The notes beneath the pieces were generated by a model. It ran no database searches and was not told the origin of the DNA. It saw nothing but the letters and a program-made list of their open reading frames with translations. A stretch of DNA of 45,650 nt from Nocardia wallacei (GTDB lineage Bacteria; Actinomycetota; Actinomycetes; Mycobacteriales; Mycobacteriaceae): contig NZ_JARWQD010000385.1 of assembly GCF_029869545.1 (NCBI RefSeq), positions 1 through 45,650 on the forward strand, given 5' to 3'. Positions 16,043 through 24,518 of this stretch are shown piece by piece (positions within the stretch are counted from its first letter, which is position 1; every line of letters begins with the position of its first letter). The position numbers were made by a program, and so were the translations under genes.

Positions 16043-16765
16043 CTACCACCACTGCCCGTACTGCGGGGTGAGGATGTCGTTGACGTCCACACCCACGCCG
16101 CCGACCGAACGCTTGTCGATCTCGAACTGGTGCAGGTTCGCCGCGGGATGCACGAAGCCCTTCGGGGTGCCCCAGTTGTGTTGCCAGAACCAGGATCCCA
16201 GCCCGGCGGCCTTCGCCCAGGTGATGGTCGGCGCGTTGGCGTAGACGCCGACGTTCTCGCCGCCGAGCACCGACTGCCAGCCCATCAGGTACGGGGCGAT
16301 CATCGTCGCGAACTCGGCCTCGGTGGGCTTGTCGTCGATGGAGGCGTAGATGGGTACGCCGTCGGGCCCGCCCGCCTCGCGGTGCAGTTCCAGGCCGCGC
16401 TCGGCGTGCTTCTTGCCCGCCTCCAGCCCGCCGCGCCAGTCCGCGGTATCGGCCTTGCCGTATTGGTAGCAGGACACGACCGACAGCCCCGCCTCGCGCA
16501 GCGCGTCGACCTCGCCGGCGCGCAACGGCTTTCCCTCCATCCACTCCGCGCCCGGACGGCGATCGGAGACGTACCGGATCACGCCGATATGGCCCGCGGC
16601 GCGGATCTCCTCGGCCGCGGGCACGGCACCCGCGTAGTCCAGGAGCGTGCCCAGCCCACTGCCCGTGGCCGCGGCGTTCGGGGCGAGCGCCGAGAGTCCG
16701 GCGGTGGCGGCGGCACCGGCGGCAACGCCGAACAGGGTGCGCCGAGACATGGGTGTGGAACGCAT
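16043..16765 (-). CDS. Tat-exported DUF1906 glycoside hydrolase-like protein (Rv2525c type)
   Basis: A 240-aa protein. MRSTPMSRRTLFGVAAG is a twin-arginine signal with an ALAPNAAA-like cleavage region. The mature part is a TIM-barrel-like DUF1906 domain starting LLDYAGAVPAAEEIRAAG, with IRYVSDRR, VSCYQYG, IYASIDDKP, GVYAN and a terminal HQFEIDK. The family resembles GH25-type barrels and is thought to act on the cell envelope; the substrate is unknown. Its M. tuberculosis homologue Rv2525c is a Tat substrate. AAGGAG lies 6 nt before ATG 16765. It converges with the nonapeptide-repeat gene, leaving a 7-nt gap. Confidence 0.9.
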   Translation of the reverse strand: MRSTPMSRRTLFGVAAGAAATAGLSALAPNAAATGSGLGTLLDYAGAVPAAEEIRAAGHIGVIRYVSDRRPGAEWMEGKPLRAGEVDALREAGLSVVSCYQYGKADTADWRGGLEAGKKHAERGLELHREAGGPDGVPIYASIDDKPTEAEFATMIAPYLMGWQSVLGGENVGVYANAPTITWAKAAGLGSWFWQHNWGTPKGFVHPAANLHQFEIDKRSVGGVGVDVNDILTPQYGQWW

Positions 16766-16949
16766 CGAAGTACTCCTTCGCGCAGTGCCTGACCTGGAAC
16801 CGGCCACCCTGCAGGCCGGGAACTACCCGGCGCACCTTCCCCAAGCCTGTGCGCGCCGGGAGCCTCGAACGTGAACTCATTTCACCACATGCACACAGGA
16901 ACCGCCAGGCTCACCGTGCACATCATTCACACGAGCCACACGGTGGACA

Positions 16950-18077
16950 TCAGGCAGCACCGTCGATCCGCGTGCCCACGTCGATCGTTCGGAAGGAGGT
17001 GTCGGCGAGTTCGGCGCGGATGACGGCCGCTACCTGGTGGGCTATCTGCTGGCGGATGTTGCCCAGTTTGCCGAGGGCGCGGGCTCGCCAGCCCTCGGCG
17101 TGGAGGTCGACGGAGATGGCGCGGGGGTCGGGGGCGGAGGCGTCGATGACGATCAGCAGGGGGTCGGCGGCGCGGGCGATCAGGACCACCGGGATCTCGA
17201 CCTCGGCGCGGTAGCGGTTGGCCTTGAGGACGTCGACGGTGATGTCCAGCGCTACGGGGATGGTCAGGTCGAACGACACCGGATCCTCGCCCACGCGGTC
17301 CGACAGCCGCGGCATCCGGACGGTGCCCTGCACCTCGACCGTCGCCGCCTCGCGCGGCCCGGTGCGCAGCGGGCCCACCTCGATGGCCCGCCCGGCCAGG
17401 CCCTCGACCACCTCGCGGACCCGTTCGGCGGTGACGATGCGCGGAAAGAAGCGCTGCCCGAATTCGTCGTAGCCGATCCAGTCGAACGACTCCCGGGTCG
17501 GATGCGGCGACCGGGTCCCGTTCAGGATGGCCTCGACGTCGAACACCCGCCCGCGGCGCGCGCCCGGATCGGCGAGCATGGCATTGAGGCGGTTGGCCAC
17601 CTCGCGCTGCACCAGCACCGCGATCGGATCCAGCAGCAGCTCGAACGCGGCGCCGATGGCCTGCGCGCGCACCACGAAGCTGACGTCGCGGGGGGTGACC
17701 GGCGGAATGTCGATGATGACCAGCAGCGGGTCGGCGGTGCGCGCGTGCAGGGTGAGGTCGATCTCGACGACCGCCTCCAGCCGCAGCCGCTGCCCGCCGA
17801 GGGTGATGGTGACGTGCAGCGATACCGGCAGCCGGACCTCGAAGGTGACATGCGGCCCGCTGCGCGCGATCACCGGCTTCCCCACGCTGCCCTCGGCGAC
17901 GAAACCGGCCAGCCCCGCGGGACCGACCGAGAACGGCCCGATCGTCATCCCGCGCCCCGCCATCCCGGACACCGCGGCCTCGATGCGCGCCGGCGTCACC
18001 GCGTGGGTGACGAACCTCTCACCGAATTCCGCGTAGTCGATCCAGGCCGGATGGTCGTGGGCGATGGACTGTCGCAT
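16950..18077 (-). CDS. hypothetical protein with an internal duplication
   Basis: A 375-aa protein made of two related halves. Residues about 12-185 (WIDYAEFGERF, GMAGRGMTIGPFSVGP, LTLHARTADPLLVIIDIPPV) match about 200-370 (WIGYDEFGQRF, GLAGRAIEVGPLRTGP, LIARAADPLLIVIDASAP) in the same order. Each half is mostly alternating hydrophobic beta strands and ends in an amphipathic helix. It has no signal peptide, TM segment or cysteines. The pattern recalls lipid-binding beta folds, but the family is not recognised. ATG 18077 is preceded by GGGAG. The 5' leader contains a long hairpin (18185-18219). Confidence 0.75.
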   Translation of the reverse strand: MRQSIAHDHPAWIDYAEFGERFVTHAVTPARIEAAVSGMAGRGMTIGPFSVGPAGLAGFVAEGSVGKPVIARSGPHVTFEVRLPVSLHVTITLGGQRLRLEAVVEIDLTLHARTADPLLVIIDIPPVTPRDVSFVVRAQAIGAAFELLLDPIAVLVQREVANRLNAMLADPGARRGRVFDVEAILNGTRSPHPTRESFDWIGYDEFGQRFFPRIVTAERVREVVEGLAGRAIEVGPLRTGPREAATVEVQGTVRMPRLSDRVGEDPVSFDLTIPVALDITVDVLKANRYRAEVEIPVVLIARAADPLLIVIDASAPDPRAISVDLHAEGWRARALGKLGNIRQQIAHQVAAVIRAELADTSFRTIDVGTRIDGAA

Positions 18078-18184
18078 GAGCTCCCGGTACCTCGCAGTGT
18101 CGGACGGCGTGCGCGCCCGTCATGGACACCCCGAGCGCGGCAGGAGGCGCCGGAAATCTGCCCGCGCCGTACGGAAATGCAGAT

Positions 18185-18219
18185 CCCTGTCCTGCCGATG
18201 AGGGGGCAGCAGGACAGGG
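18185..18219. other. stable hairpin in the gene-free region between divergent genes
   Basis: Perfect 11-bp arms CCCTGTCCTGC (18185-18195) and GCAGGACAGGG (18209-18219) enclose a 13-nt loop. It lies about 110 bp upstream of the duplicated-domain gene start, so it does not terminate any recognised gene. It could be a leader or attenuator structure or the end of an unannotated short RNA. Confidence 0.55.
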
Positions 18220-18669
18220 CCCGCGACGGCGGCGCTGCCGGGCACCGCCGGGTTCATCGTAGGACGAGGTGCTCGAGGCACCTCCCCCCACCAGCCAGAT
18301 ATATCCCCCGCAGGTGGATACGTTTCACAAACGACCGAACCCGACCATACCCGGAATCTCGGCCCGGATGTAATGGTGAATTCCGATAATGCGCGCCGGG
18401 ACGGCGGGCGCGCCCCTTCGGCACGAGATCCTCGACGGCGACCGCTCGTGCCGTCCCCGCCGGGGCATCGCTTCGCCGTAGTGAGCATCGCGAGCGGACG
18501 CGCCGCCGGTCAAGGCGCCCGGGTGTCCCACTTTGTCCCAGTTGCGCCGCGCCGCCGCAGCATTCGCGCGCGGGTATCACCAGTGCGACAAACGGGCCGA
18601 AATGCCCTACTTTTCCTCCCTGTGTCGATACACTCTGCCCGGACGTCGAGGATGTGGGAGGGCTAAACC
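18220..18669. other. gene-free stretch upstream of the betaine ABC operon
   Basis: No ORF here has convincing codon bias or a ribosome site. A TACACT hexamer at 18629-18634 could be the -10 of the ABC operon. GTCCCA occurs twice (GTGTCCCACTTTGTCCCAG, about 18521-18542). The operon's Shine-Dalgarno (GGGAGGG) ends near 18662. An unannotated regulatory RNA is possible but not supported. Confidence 0.4.
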
Positions 18670-19320
18670 CTGGACACGCTGTGGAACTTCGTCGTCGATC
18701 ACCGAAACCAACTGCTGACCGACTCGTATCTGCATGTCTCGGCGGTCGTGCAGTCGGTGCTGCTCGCGACGGTCGTGGCCGTGCTGATCGGCATCGCCGT
18801 CCATCGCAGTCCCTGGGGTTCGGCACTGTCCACCGCGGCCGCCAGCATCATTCTGACCGTTCCGTCGTTCGCCCTGCTGGGTCTGCTCATTCCGGCCATG
18901 GGCCTGGGCGTGCTGCCGACCGTCACGGCCCTGGTGCTGTACGCGCTGCTGCCGATCCTGCGCAACACCATCATCGGCCTGGCCGGGGTCGATCCGGCCG
19001 TCGCCGATGCGGCCCGCGGCGTGGGCATGAACCGGCTGCGCATCCTGGCCCGCATCGAGATGCCGCTGGCCTGGCCGTCGATCCTGGCGGGCATCCGCGT
19101 CAGCACCCAGCTGAGCATGGGCATTCTGGCCATGGCCGCGTACGCCAAGGGTCCGGGCCTGGGCAACCTGATCTTCTCCGGTCTGGCCCGGCTGGGCAGC
19201 CCGACCGCGGTGCCGATGGCGCTGACCGGCACGGTGCTGATCATCGTGCTGGCGCTGGCGCTCGATGCCGCACTCGTCCTCATCGGCCGCCTCACCACTC
19301 CGAGGGGAATCCGTGACTGA
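18670..19320 (+). CDS. glycine betaine/choline-type ABC permease 1 (apparent CTG start)
   Basis: About 216 aa and six TM segments, of the OpuC/ProW family. The EAA loop reads DPAVADAARGVGMNRLRILARIEMPLAWPSILAG. The conserved N-terminus (LDTLWNFVVDHRNQLLTDSYLH) is in frame but has no ATG, GTG or TTG before GTG 18748; an upstream in-frame TAA lies at 18664. GGGAGGG sits about 8 nt before CTG 18670, so a rare CTG start is the best reading. GTG 18748 would give a protein missing the first 26 residues. The stop overlaps the ATPase start by 8 bp. Confidence 0.85.
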   Translation: MDTLWNFVVDHRNQLLTDSYLHVSAVVQSVLLATVVAVLIGIAVHRSPWGSALSTAAASIILTVPSFALLGLLIPAMGLGVLPTVTALVLYALLPILRNTIIGLAGVDPAVADAARGVGMNRLRILARIEMPLAWPSILAGIRVSTQLSMGILAMAAYAKGPGLGNLIFSGLARLGSPTAVPMALTGTVLIIVLALALDAALVLIGRLTTPRGIRD

Positions 19321-20551
19321 TACCGCGACCGCCGTCTCCGAGCACACCGAGGACCATCCCCGGGCCGAGATCGTGCTCGATTCGGTCACCAAACGTTATC
19401 CGGGACAGCGGGATCCGGCCGTCGAGAACGTCTCACTCACCATCCCCGCCGGGGAGACCGTGGTCTTCGTCGGCCCGTCGGGCTGCGGCAAGACCACCAC
19501 CATGCGGATGATCAACCGGCTCATCGAGCCGACGTCGGGCACCATCACCATCGACGGGCGCGACGTCGCCGCACAGGACGCCGATCGGTTGCGCCGCGGG
19601 ATCGGCTACTCGATTCAGCAGGCCGGGCTCTTCCCGCACATGACCGTGGCACGCAATATCGCCACCGTGCCGGGCCTGCTCGGCTGGGACCGCGCCCGGG
19701 TCACCGCCCGCATCGACGAGATGCTCGAGCTCGTCGGCCTGGACCCGGGCACCTTCCGCGGCCGGTATCCGCGGCAGCTGTCGGGCGGTCAGCAGCAGCG
19801 CGTCGGGGTCGCGCGGGCCCTGGCCGCCGACCCGCCGGTGCTGCTGATGGACGAGCCGTTCGGCGCGGTCGATCCGATCACCCGCGGCCTGCTGCAGGAC
19901 GAGCTCATCCGGCTGCAGGCCGAACTGCACAAGACCATCGTCTTCGTCACCCACGACTTCAACGAGGCGGTCAAGCTCGGCGATCGAATCGCGGTGCTGG
20001 GCAACCGATCTCGCATCCTCCAGTACGACACCCCGGCCGCGATCCTGGCCGAACCGGCCGACGAGACCGTCGCCGGGTTCGTCGGTGCCGACGCCGCGCT
20101 CAAGCAGCTCACCCTCACCCGGGTCGAGGACGTCGAGCTGCGGCCGTGCGCGACCGCCATCGAGAGCGATCCGATCGACCCCATCAGAACCGAACTGGCC
20201 CAACGGGATTGGAAGTGGGGCCTGGTACTCGATGCCGCCCGCCGGCCGGTGCGGTGGGTGTCCGAGGCGCACCTGGCCCACGCGTCGTCGCTGCGCGATC
20301 TCGGGCTGCCCGTCACCAGCACGGTGACGAACCGGTCGACGCTGCAGGAGGCATTGGAGGCGCTGCTGGCCGACAGCACCGCGCACGCGGTCGTCACCGG
20401 TCGCCGCGGCGAATACGTGGGCCTGGTCACCATCGACACGCTGGTCCGGCATCTGTCCGAGATCCGGGCCGAGCACACCAGCGCGGAGTCGGGTGACGCC
20501 GCCGCGACCGGGACCGGCACGGCGACAACGGATTCGGGCGACGAGCAATGA
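19313..20551 (+). CDS. glycine betaine/choline-type ABC ATPase with CBS domains
   Basis: A 412-aa protein of the OpuA/ProV family. Walker A is GPSGCGKTT, the Q-loop is SIQQAGLFPH, the signature is LSGGQQQRVGVARALA, Walker B is LLMDEPFGAVD, and the switch His lies in FVTHDFNEA. The C-terminal 130 residues contain a CBS-like pair (WVSEAHLAHASSLRDLG and GEYVGLVTIDTLVRHL), which in this family senses ionic strength or nucleotide. A low-complexity Thr/Gly/Ala tail follows. GTG 19313 has GAGGGG 5 nt upstream. It overlaps both neighbours, so all four genes form one operon. Confidence 0.94.
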   Translation: MTDTATAVSEHTEDHPRAEIVLDSVTKRYPGQRDPAVENVSLTIPAGETVVFVGPSGCGKTTTMRMINRLIEPTSGTITIDGRDVAAQDADRLRRGIGYSIQQAGLFPHMTVARNIATVPGLLGWDRARVTARIDEMLELVGLDPGTFRGRYPRQLSGGQQQRVGVARALAADPPVLLMDEPFGAVDPITRGLLQDELIRLQAELHKTIVFVTHDFNEAVKLGDRIAVLGNRSRILQYDTPAAILAEPADETVAGFVGADAALKQLTLTRVEDVELRPCATAIESDPIDPIRTELAQRDWKWGLVLDAARRPVRWVSEAHLAHASSLRDLGLPVTSTVTNRSTLQEALEALLADSTAHAVVTGRRGEYVGLVTIDTLVRHLSEIRAEHTSAESGDAAATGTGTATTDSGDEQ

Positions 20552-21306
20552 GCACGACCACCCGGCATCCCGAACGGCGGGCAGAGCGCGTCCGGCTGCT
20601 CGCCCAGCCGGCGCTGGCCGTCGCCGCCGCCGTCGGCGTGCTGGTGTGGGCGTTCACACGCGACCTCACCGCCACCCAGCAGGCGAGCATGAACGCCGAC
20701 AACATCGCCACCGCCACCCGCCAGCACGTCGTGATCACCGCGACCGTCATCGCGATCGTCGTGGTGATCGCGGTGCCGCTGGGCACGCTGCTGACCCGGG
20801 GCCGCTGGCGGCGGCTGGCGCCGCTGTTCGTCGGCATCGCCAATATCGGATCGGCCGCCCCGACCATCGGCCTGATCGTGCTCACCTATCTGTGGACCCA
20901 GAAGACGGGCTTCTGGGTGGGCGTCGGGCCGATCGCGCTGTATTCGCTGCTTCCCGTGCTGCGCAACACGATTCTCGGTTATCAGCAGGTCGATCCGATG
21001 CTGATCGATGCCGGGCGCGGGCAGGGGATGTCGGGGGCTACGGTGTTGCGCCGCATCGAATTTCCGCTCGCGGTGCCCTACATCCTGGCCGGGCTGCGCA
21101 CCTCGCTGGTGCTGGCGGTGGGCACCGCGACGCTGTCGTTCCTGGTCAGCGCGGGCGGGCTCGGCATCCTCATCGACACCGGCTACAAGCTGCGCGACAA
21201 CGTGACGCTGTGGGTCGGCGCCATCCTCGCGGTCGCGCTGGCGCTGCTGGTGGACTGGCTCGGCGCGCTGGCGGAGCGGTTCCTCGAGCCGAAGGGGTTG
21301 CGATGA
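20548..21306 (+). CDS. glycine betaine/choline-type ABC permease 2
   Basis: A 252-aa paralogue of the first permease, with an N-terminal TM around residues 18-35 and five further segments. The EAA loop is DPMLIDAGRGQGMSGATVLRRIEFPLAVPYILAG. Two different permeases per operon is the OpuC/OpuB arrangement and implies a heterodimeric channel. It starts by ATGA overlap with the ATPase and ends by ATGA overlap with the binding protein gene. Confidence 0.93.
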   Translation: MSTTTRHPERRAERVRLLAQPALAVAAAVGVLVWAFTRDLTATQQASMNADNIATATRQHVVITATVIAIVVVIAVPLGTLLTRGRWRRLAPLFVGIANIGSAAPTIGLIVLTYLWTQKTGFWVGVGPIALYSLLPVLRNTILGYQQVDPMLIDAGRGQGMSGATVLRRIEFPLAVPYILAGLRTSLVLAVGTATLSFLVSAGGLGILIDTGYKLRDNVTLWVGAILAVALALLVDWLGALAERFLEPKGLR

Positions 21307-22313
21307 GGCTGGACGGAATCCGGCATTCCGGGGAGAAGGCAAGCAGGTGGGCCAAGCTGGCTGCTCCCCTGGTGGCTCTCGGACTGCTCCTGTCCGGCTG
21401 TGGTCTGGAGGCCGGGGGCGCGGTGCCGCTGCGCGTCGGGCCCGGCAGCATCAAACCCGTGGCGGAACTCGACGGTGTGCGAATCATCGTGGGCTCCAAG
21501 GACTTCACCGAGCAGATCATCCTCGGCTACCTGCTCGAATTCGCCCTCAGCGCCGCCGGAGCGGAGGTGCGGGACCTGACCGCCATCACCGGCTCCAACA
21601 GCCTGCGCGACGCCCAGCTGCACGGGCAGGTCGACGTCGCCTTCGACTACACCGGCACCGGCTGGATCAACTACCTCGGCAACGAGACCCCGATCCCCGA
21701 CTCGCAGGCGCAGTTCGAGGCCGTCCGCGATCAGGATCTCGCGAAACACGGCATGGTGTGGGCGAATATGGCGCCGATGAACAACACCTACGCCCTGGTG
21801 ACCAGCGCCCCCAGCCAGCAGCAGACCGGCGCCACCACCCTGTCGGACTACGCGCGCCTGGTGAATACCGACCCCGCCACCGGAAATACCTGTGTCGGAA
21901 CCGAATTCAGCGTCCGCCAGGACGGATTCCCGGGCCTGGTGCGCAAGTACGGCGTCGATATGGGCAAGGTGAAGAAGCAGGTCATGCAGGATGCGCTGGT
22001 CTATCCGGCGACCGCGAACGGCACCTGCCAGTTCGGATCCGTCGCCGCCACCGACGGCCGCATCCCGGCGCTCGACCTGAAACTGCTCGAGGACGACCAG
22101 AAGTTCTTCCCGAAATACAATGCGGCGCTGGTGATGCGGGAATCATTCGCCACCGCGCATCCGCAGGTCGCCCAGGTGCTGGAGCCGATCTCGCGGCTGC
22201 TGACCAACGAGTCCATCACCGAACTCAACCGCAAGGTGGACGTGGAGGGTCAGGAGCCCGCGAACGTCGCCCGCGACTGGCTGGTCGCCGAAGGGTTCGT
22301 CACCTCGCGCTGA
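21303..22313 (+). CDS. glycine betaine/choline-type substrate-binding lipoprotein
   Basis: A 336-aa OpuAC-family binding protein. The lipobox LLSGC places the lipidated Cys at 33. The mature domain opens with VGSKDFTEQIILGYLLEFAL, the hallmark of the OpuCC/ProX-like group, and contains the ligand-cage segment DYTGTGWINYLG with aromatic residues. It delivers a quaternary-ammonium osmolyte to the two permeases; betaine, choline and carnitine cannot be told apart from sequence alone. It is the last gene of the four-gene overlapping operon. Confidence 0.93.
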   Translation: MRLDGIRHSGEKASRWAKLAAPLVALGLLLSGCGLEAGGAVPLRVGPGSIKPVAELDGVRIIVGSKDFTEQIILGYLLEFALSAAGAEVRDLTAITGSNSLRDAQLHGQVDVAFDYTGTGWINYLGNETPIPDSQAQFEAVRDQDLAKHGMVWANMAPMNNTYALVTSAPSQQQTGATTLSDYARLVNTDPATGNTCVGTEFSVRQDGFPGLVRKYGVDMGKVKKQVMQDALVYPATANGTCQFGSVAATDGRIPALDLKLLEDDQKFFPKYNAALVMRESFATAHPQVAQVLEPISRLLTNESITELNRKVDVEGQEPANVARDWLVAEGFVTSR

Positions 22314-22386
22314 GCCGCCGCCCCGGACACGGTAGGTTTCTCGGCGGTAATCGCTAGACGCAGCATCCGGTCCGGGAGGTACGGCA

Positions 22387-23106
22387 GTGGCCGACGCGCA
22401 TATGGCCATTGCGCACTATCTGCGCGAACGCCGCGAAGCGGCCGGTCTCACGCGCGCCGAACTGGCCCAGCGGGCAGGCGTCTCCGAGGCGCTGATCCAG
22501 AAGATCGAACAGGGCACGCGCGCACCGACACCCACCGCGCTCATCGCGCTGTCCGATGCGCTGCGGATACCGACGCAGTTCGTCGACCATGCCCTCGAAC
22601 TTCTCCAGCCCGCGCGGCGGCAGACCACCGATCTGTACGGCGACCTCGCCGAGGGCGAAATCGACTTTCTGAACAGCCTGCCGCATCCGGCGTGCTACCT
22701 GACGCTGCCCGCCCGCGACCTGATCGCGGTCAACGACGCCCACCGCCGGTACTTTCCCACGCTGCTGCCCGGCACCAACGTCATCGCGTGGACGCTGCTG
22801 GATCCGATCGCCCGCCACGTCCTGGCCGATTGGGAACAGCAGGCGCACGTGCTCGTGCAGGCGTTCCGGTACATGGCCCCGGGCGTGGTGACTCCCGAAC
22901 GTTGCGAGGAGATCATCCGGATGTGCCGGGCGGCACCCGAATGGGACCGGCTGTGGTCGACCGACCTTCCTCCCGACAACATCCCGCACCCGGTGCGTAT
23001 GCGCTCGCCGGAGACCGGCGAATGGTGCCCCATGCACGTCCACCTGTTCAAGATCGAGATCCCGACCCGCCCGTGGTGGCTGTACTCGCTGATGCCCGCG
23101 CGCTGA
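22387..23106 (+). CDS. XRE-family regulator with MmyB-like ligand domain
   Basis: A 239-aa protein. The N-terminal helix-turn-helix (about residues 8-62, with GLTRAELAQRAGVSEALIQKIEQG) is followed by a C-terminal MmyB/PAS-like domain. That domain contains LPHPACYLTLPARDLIAVND and a terminal region with HVHLFKIEIPTRPWWLYSLMP. MmyB-like regulators bind fatty-acid-like ligands in known cases. GTG 22387 is preceded by GGGAGG. It sits 73 bp after the ABC operon and could regulate it or the divergent gene at 23117; both are inference. Confidence 0.9.
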   Translation: MADAHMAIAHYLRERREAAGLTRAELAQRAGVSEALIQKIEQGTRAPTPTALIALSDALRIPTQFVDHALELLQPARRQTTDLYGDLAEGEIDFLNSLPHPACYLTLPARDLIAVNDAHRRYFPTLLPGTNVIAWTLLDPIARHVLADWEQQAHVLVQAFRYMAPGVVTPERCEEIIRMCRAAPEWDRLWSTDLPPDNIPHPVRMRSPETGEWCPMHVHLFKIEIPTRPWWLYSLMPAR

Positions 23107-23116
23107 GCCGCAGCCG

Positions 23117-23641
23117 TCAGGCGACGGCCGTGCGCAACGCCAGCCAGCCCTCCTCCGGCTCCGCATAACCGTGGTACATCAGCGGAATGCGTTGGTCCAC
23201 ACCGAAATAGCGATAAACGGCCAGCATGGCCCGGCGGACGGCGTGATCCTCGAAATCGTCGATGCGGCGCAGGCCGATGGGATGCTCGGGAAGCAGCGAC
23301 AGCCGGGCCAGCTCGTCCGCATTCCCCGTGTCCAGGCCCAGCGGGCCGTCGGCGATGTAGTGGTCGTGGTAGACGGTGCGCAGACGCGCGCCCGGCAGCG
23401 CCGGATGGTCGGTGGACTCGAATGCCACCAGGCGGGCCCGTGCGCCGGGCAGGCCGCGGCCCTGCAGTGCCGCGACGAGGTCCGGGTCGCGGCGCGGGCC
23501 GTCGCCGACCGGCGCCTGTTCGAGCAGGTGCAGCATGCAGGCGCCGCGCACGCGGGGTTCGGGGACCAGGAACAGGCTCACCATCGGCCCCCGGTGCGCC
23601 GCACCGGTGAGGCAGATTCTGGCGGGTAACGGATCGGACAT
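23117..23641 (-). CDS. hypothetical protein
   Basis: A 174-aa soluble protein with no signal or TM segment. It contains YHDHYIADGPLGLDTGNADELARL and a C-terminal FEDHAVRRAMLAVYRYFGVD. Aspartates and histidines are abundant in the middle part. The family is not recognised. The start ATG 23641 has GGAGACC upstream. Its 3' end faces the XRE/MmyB regulator with a 10-nt gap, so the two are convergent neighbours and may be functionally linked. Confidence 0.7.
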   Translation of the reverse strand: MSDPLPARICLTGAAHRGPMVSLFLVPEPRVRGACMLHLLEQAPVGDGPRRDPDLVAALQGRGLPGARARLVAFESTDHPALPGARLRTVYHDHYIADGPLGLDTGNADELARLSLLPEHPIGLRRIDDFEDHAVRRAMLAVYRYFGVDQRIPLMYHGYAEPEEGWLALRTAVA

Positions 23642-23825
23642 CCGGTCTCCTGACGACGAGGGCCGAGGAGCGCTACGCAGTCAAATATGCCACAGTTCCG
23701 GCGCCCGCGACCAGGGTTGCCCGGATACGCACCGGTAGGTGTCCAAGGTCCCTTGCCCGGGATTTGCGGCTCTGCGAGCGTGAGTGTCCCCGACATCCCA
23801 CCATGGAAGGCGATGACCCGACCCC

Positions 23826-24518
23826 TTGACGGTTCTGCTGTGGATCGTACTGCCCTACTGCGCCCTGGGATCCTTTGTGCTGGGCCATATCTGGCGCTTT
23901 CGCCGCGACCGCTTCCGCCCGGCCCCGGACGCCGACCGCGCCGAACGGTACGGCGCCATCGCGTTCCGGCTCGGCGCGAGCCTGGTGATCGCCGCCCGCC
24001 TCGCCGACCTGTTCGCCTCCGGCCCGCACGACCACCCGCCCGGTGGCATGTATGTGCTCATCCTGGCGGTCGAGGTCGTCGCGCTACCCACCGCGGCCGC
24101 CGGTGCGGTGATGCTGATCCTGCCGTCGGTCATCGCGGGCACCCATCGCGGCCCGGTCACGCCGGTGGATCGCATCACCCTCCCCGTGCTGACCGCGATG
24201 CTACTGTCCGGCGTTCTCATCAGGCTGGATCCGAATTCCACCGCCGACGGCTACCGCACCGCCGAGACCCTGTTCAGCTGGGCCCGGTCGCTGCCCACCC
24301 CGCATCCGAACCCCGACGCGATGGCCGATGCCCCCGCGCTCTACCAGGCGCGCGGCCTGATTCTCGTACTGCTGCTGGGCATCTGGCCCTACACCCGCCT
24401 CGCGGACCTGTTCGCCGCGCCGATCGCCGGATGGGTGCCCAGGGTGTTCCGGCGTCAGCGGCGGCTTTCCCAGCGCGCCACCGTCCGCCCGATCTCGGTG
24501 GTCGGCGGCTCACGATAG
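23826..24518 (+). CDS. NarI-like membrane protein lacking all heme-ligand histidines
   Basis: A 230-aa, five-TM protein resembling the nitrate reductase gamma subunit NarI: an N-terminal helix (VLLWIVLPYCALGSFVLGHIWRF), a characteristic helix II, and a C-terminal helix ending WPYTRLADLFAAP. By hand alignment to E. coli NarI the four heme ligands His56, His66, His187 and His205 fall on Arg48, Arg58, Arg176 and Asp194. It therefore should not bind the b-type hemes. No narG, narH or narJ is in the window. TTG 23826 overlaps the stop of an 8-aa mini-ORF (23803-23829). Its 3' end overlaps the ABC1 gene by 64 bp, tail to tail. Confidence 0.75.
   Translation: MTVLLWIVLPYCALGSFVLGHIWRFRRDRFRPAPDADRAERYGAIAFRLGASLVIAARLADLFASGPHDHPPGGMYVLILAVEVVALPTAAAGAVMLILPSVIAGTHRGPVTPVDRITLPVLTAMLLSGVLIRLDPNSTADGYRTAETLFSWARSLPTPHPNPDAMADAPALYQARGLILVLLLGIWPYTRLADLFAAPIAGWVPRVFRRQRRLSQRATVRPISVVGGSR

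Noticed and set aside
18220..18669. Several 60-190-aa frames upstream of the betaine operon
   Set aside because: No ribosome sites, Arg/Pro/Ser-rich composition, and mutual overlap on both strands; treated as gene-free.
23826..24518. Functional respiratory nitrate reductase locus
   Set aside because: Only a NarI-like protein is present, it lacks heme ligands, and no narG, narH or narJ is in the window.
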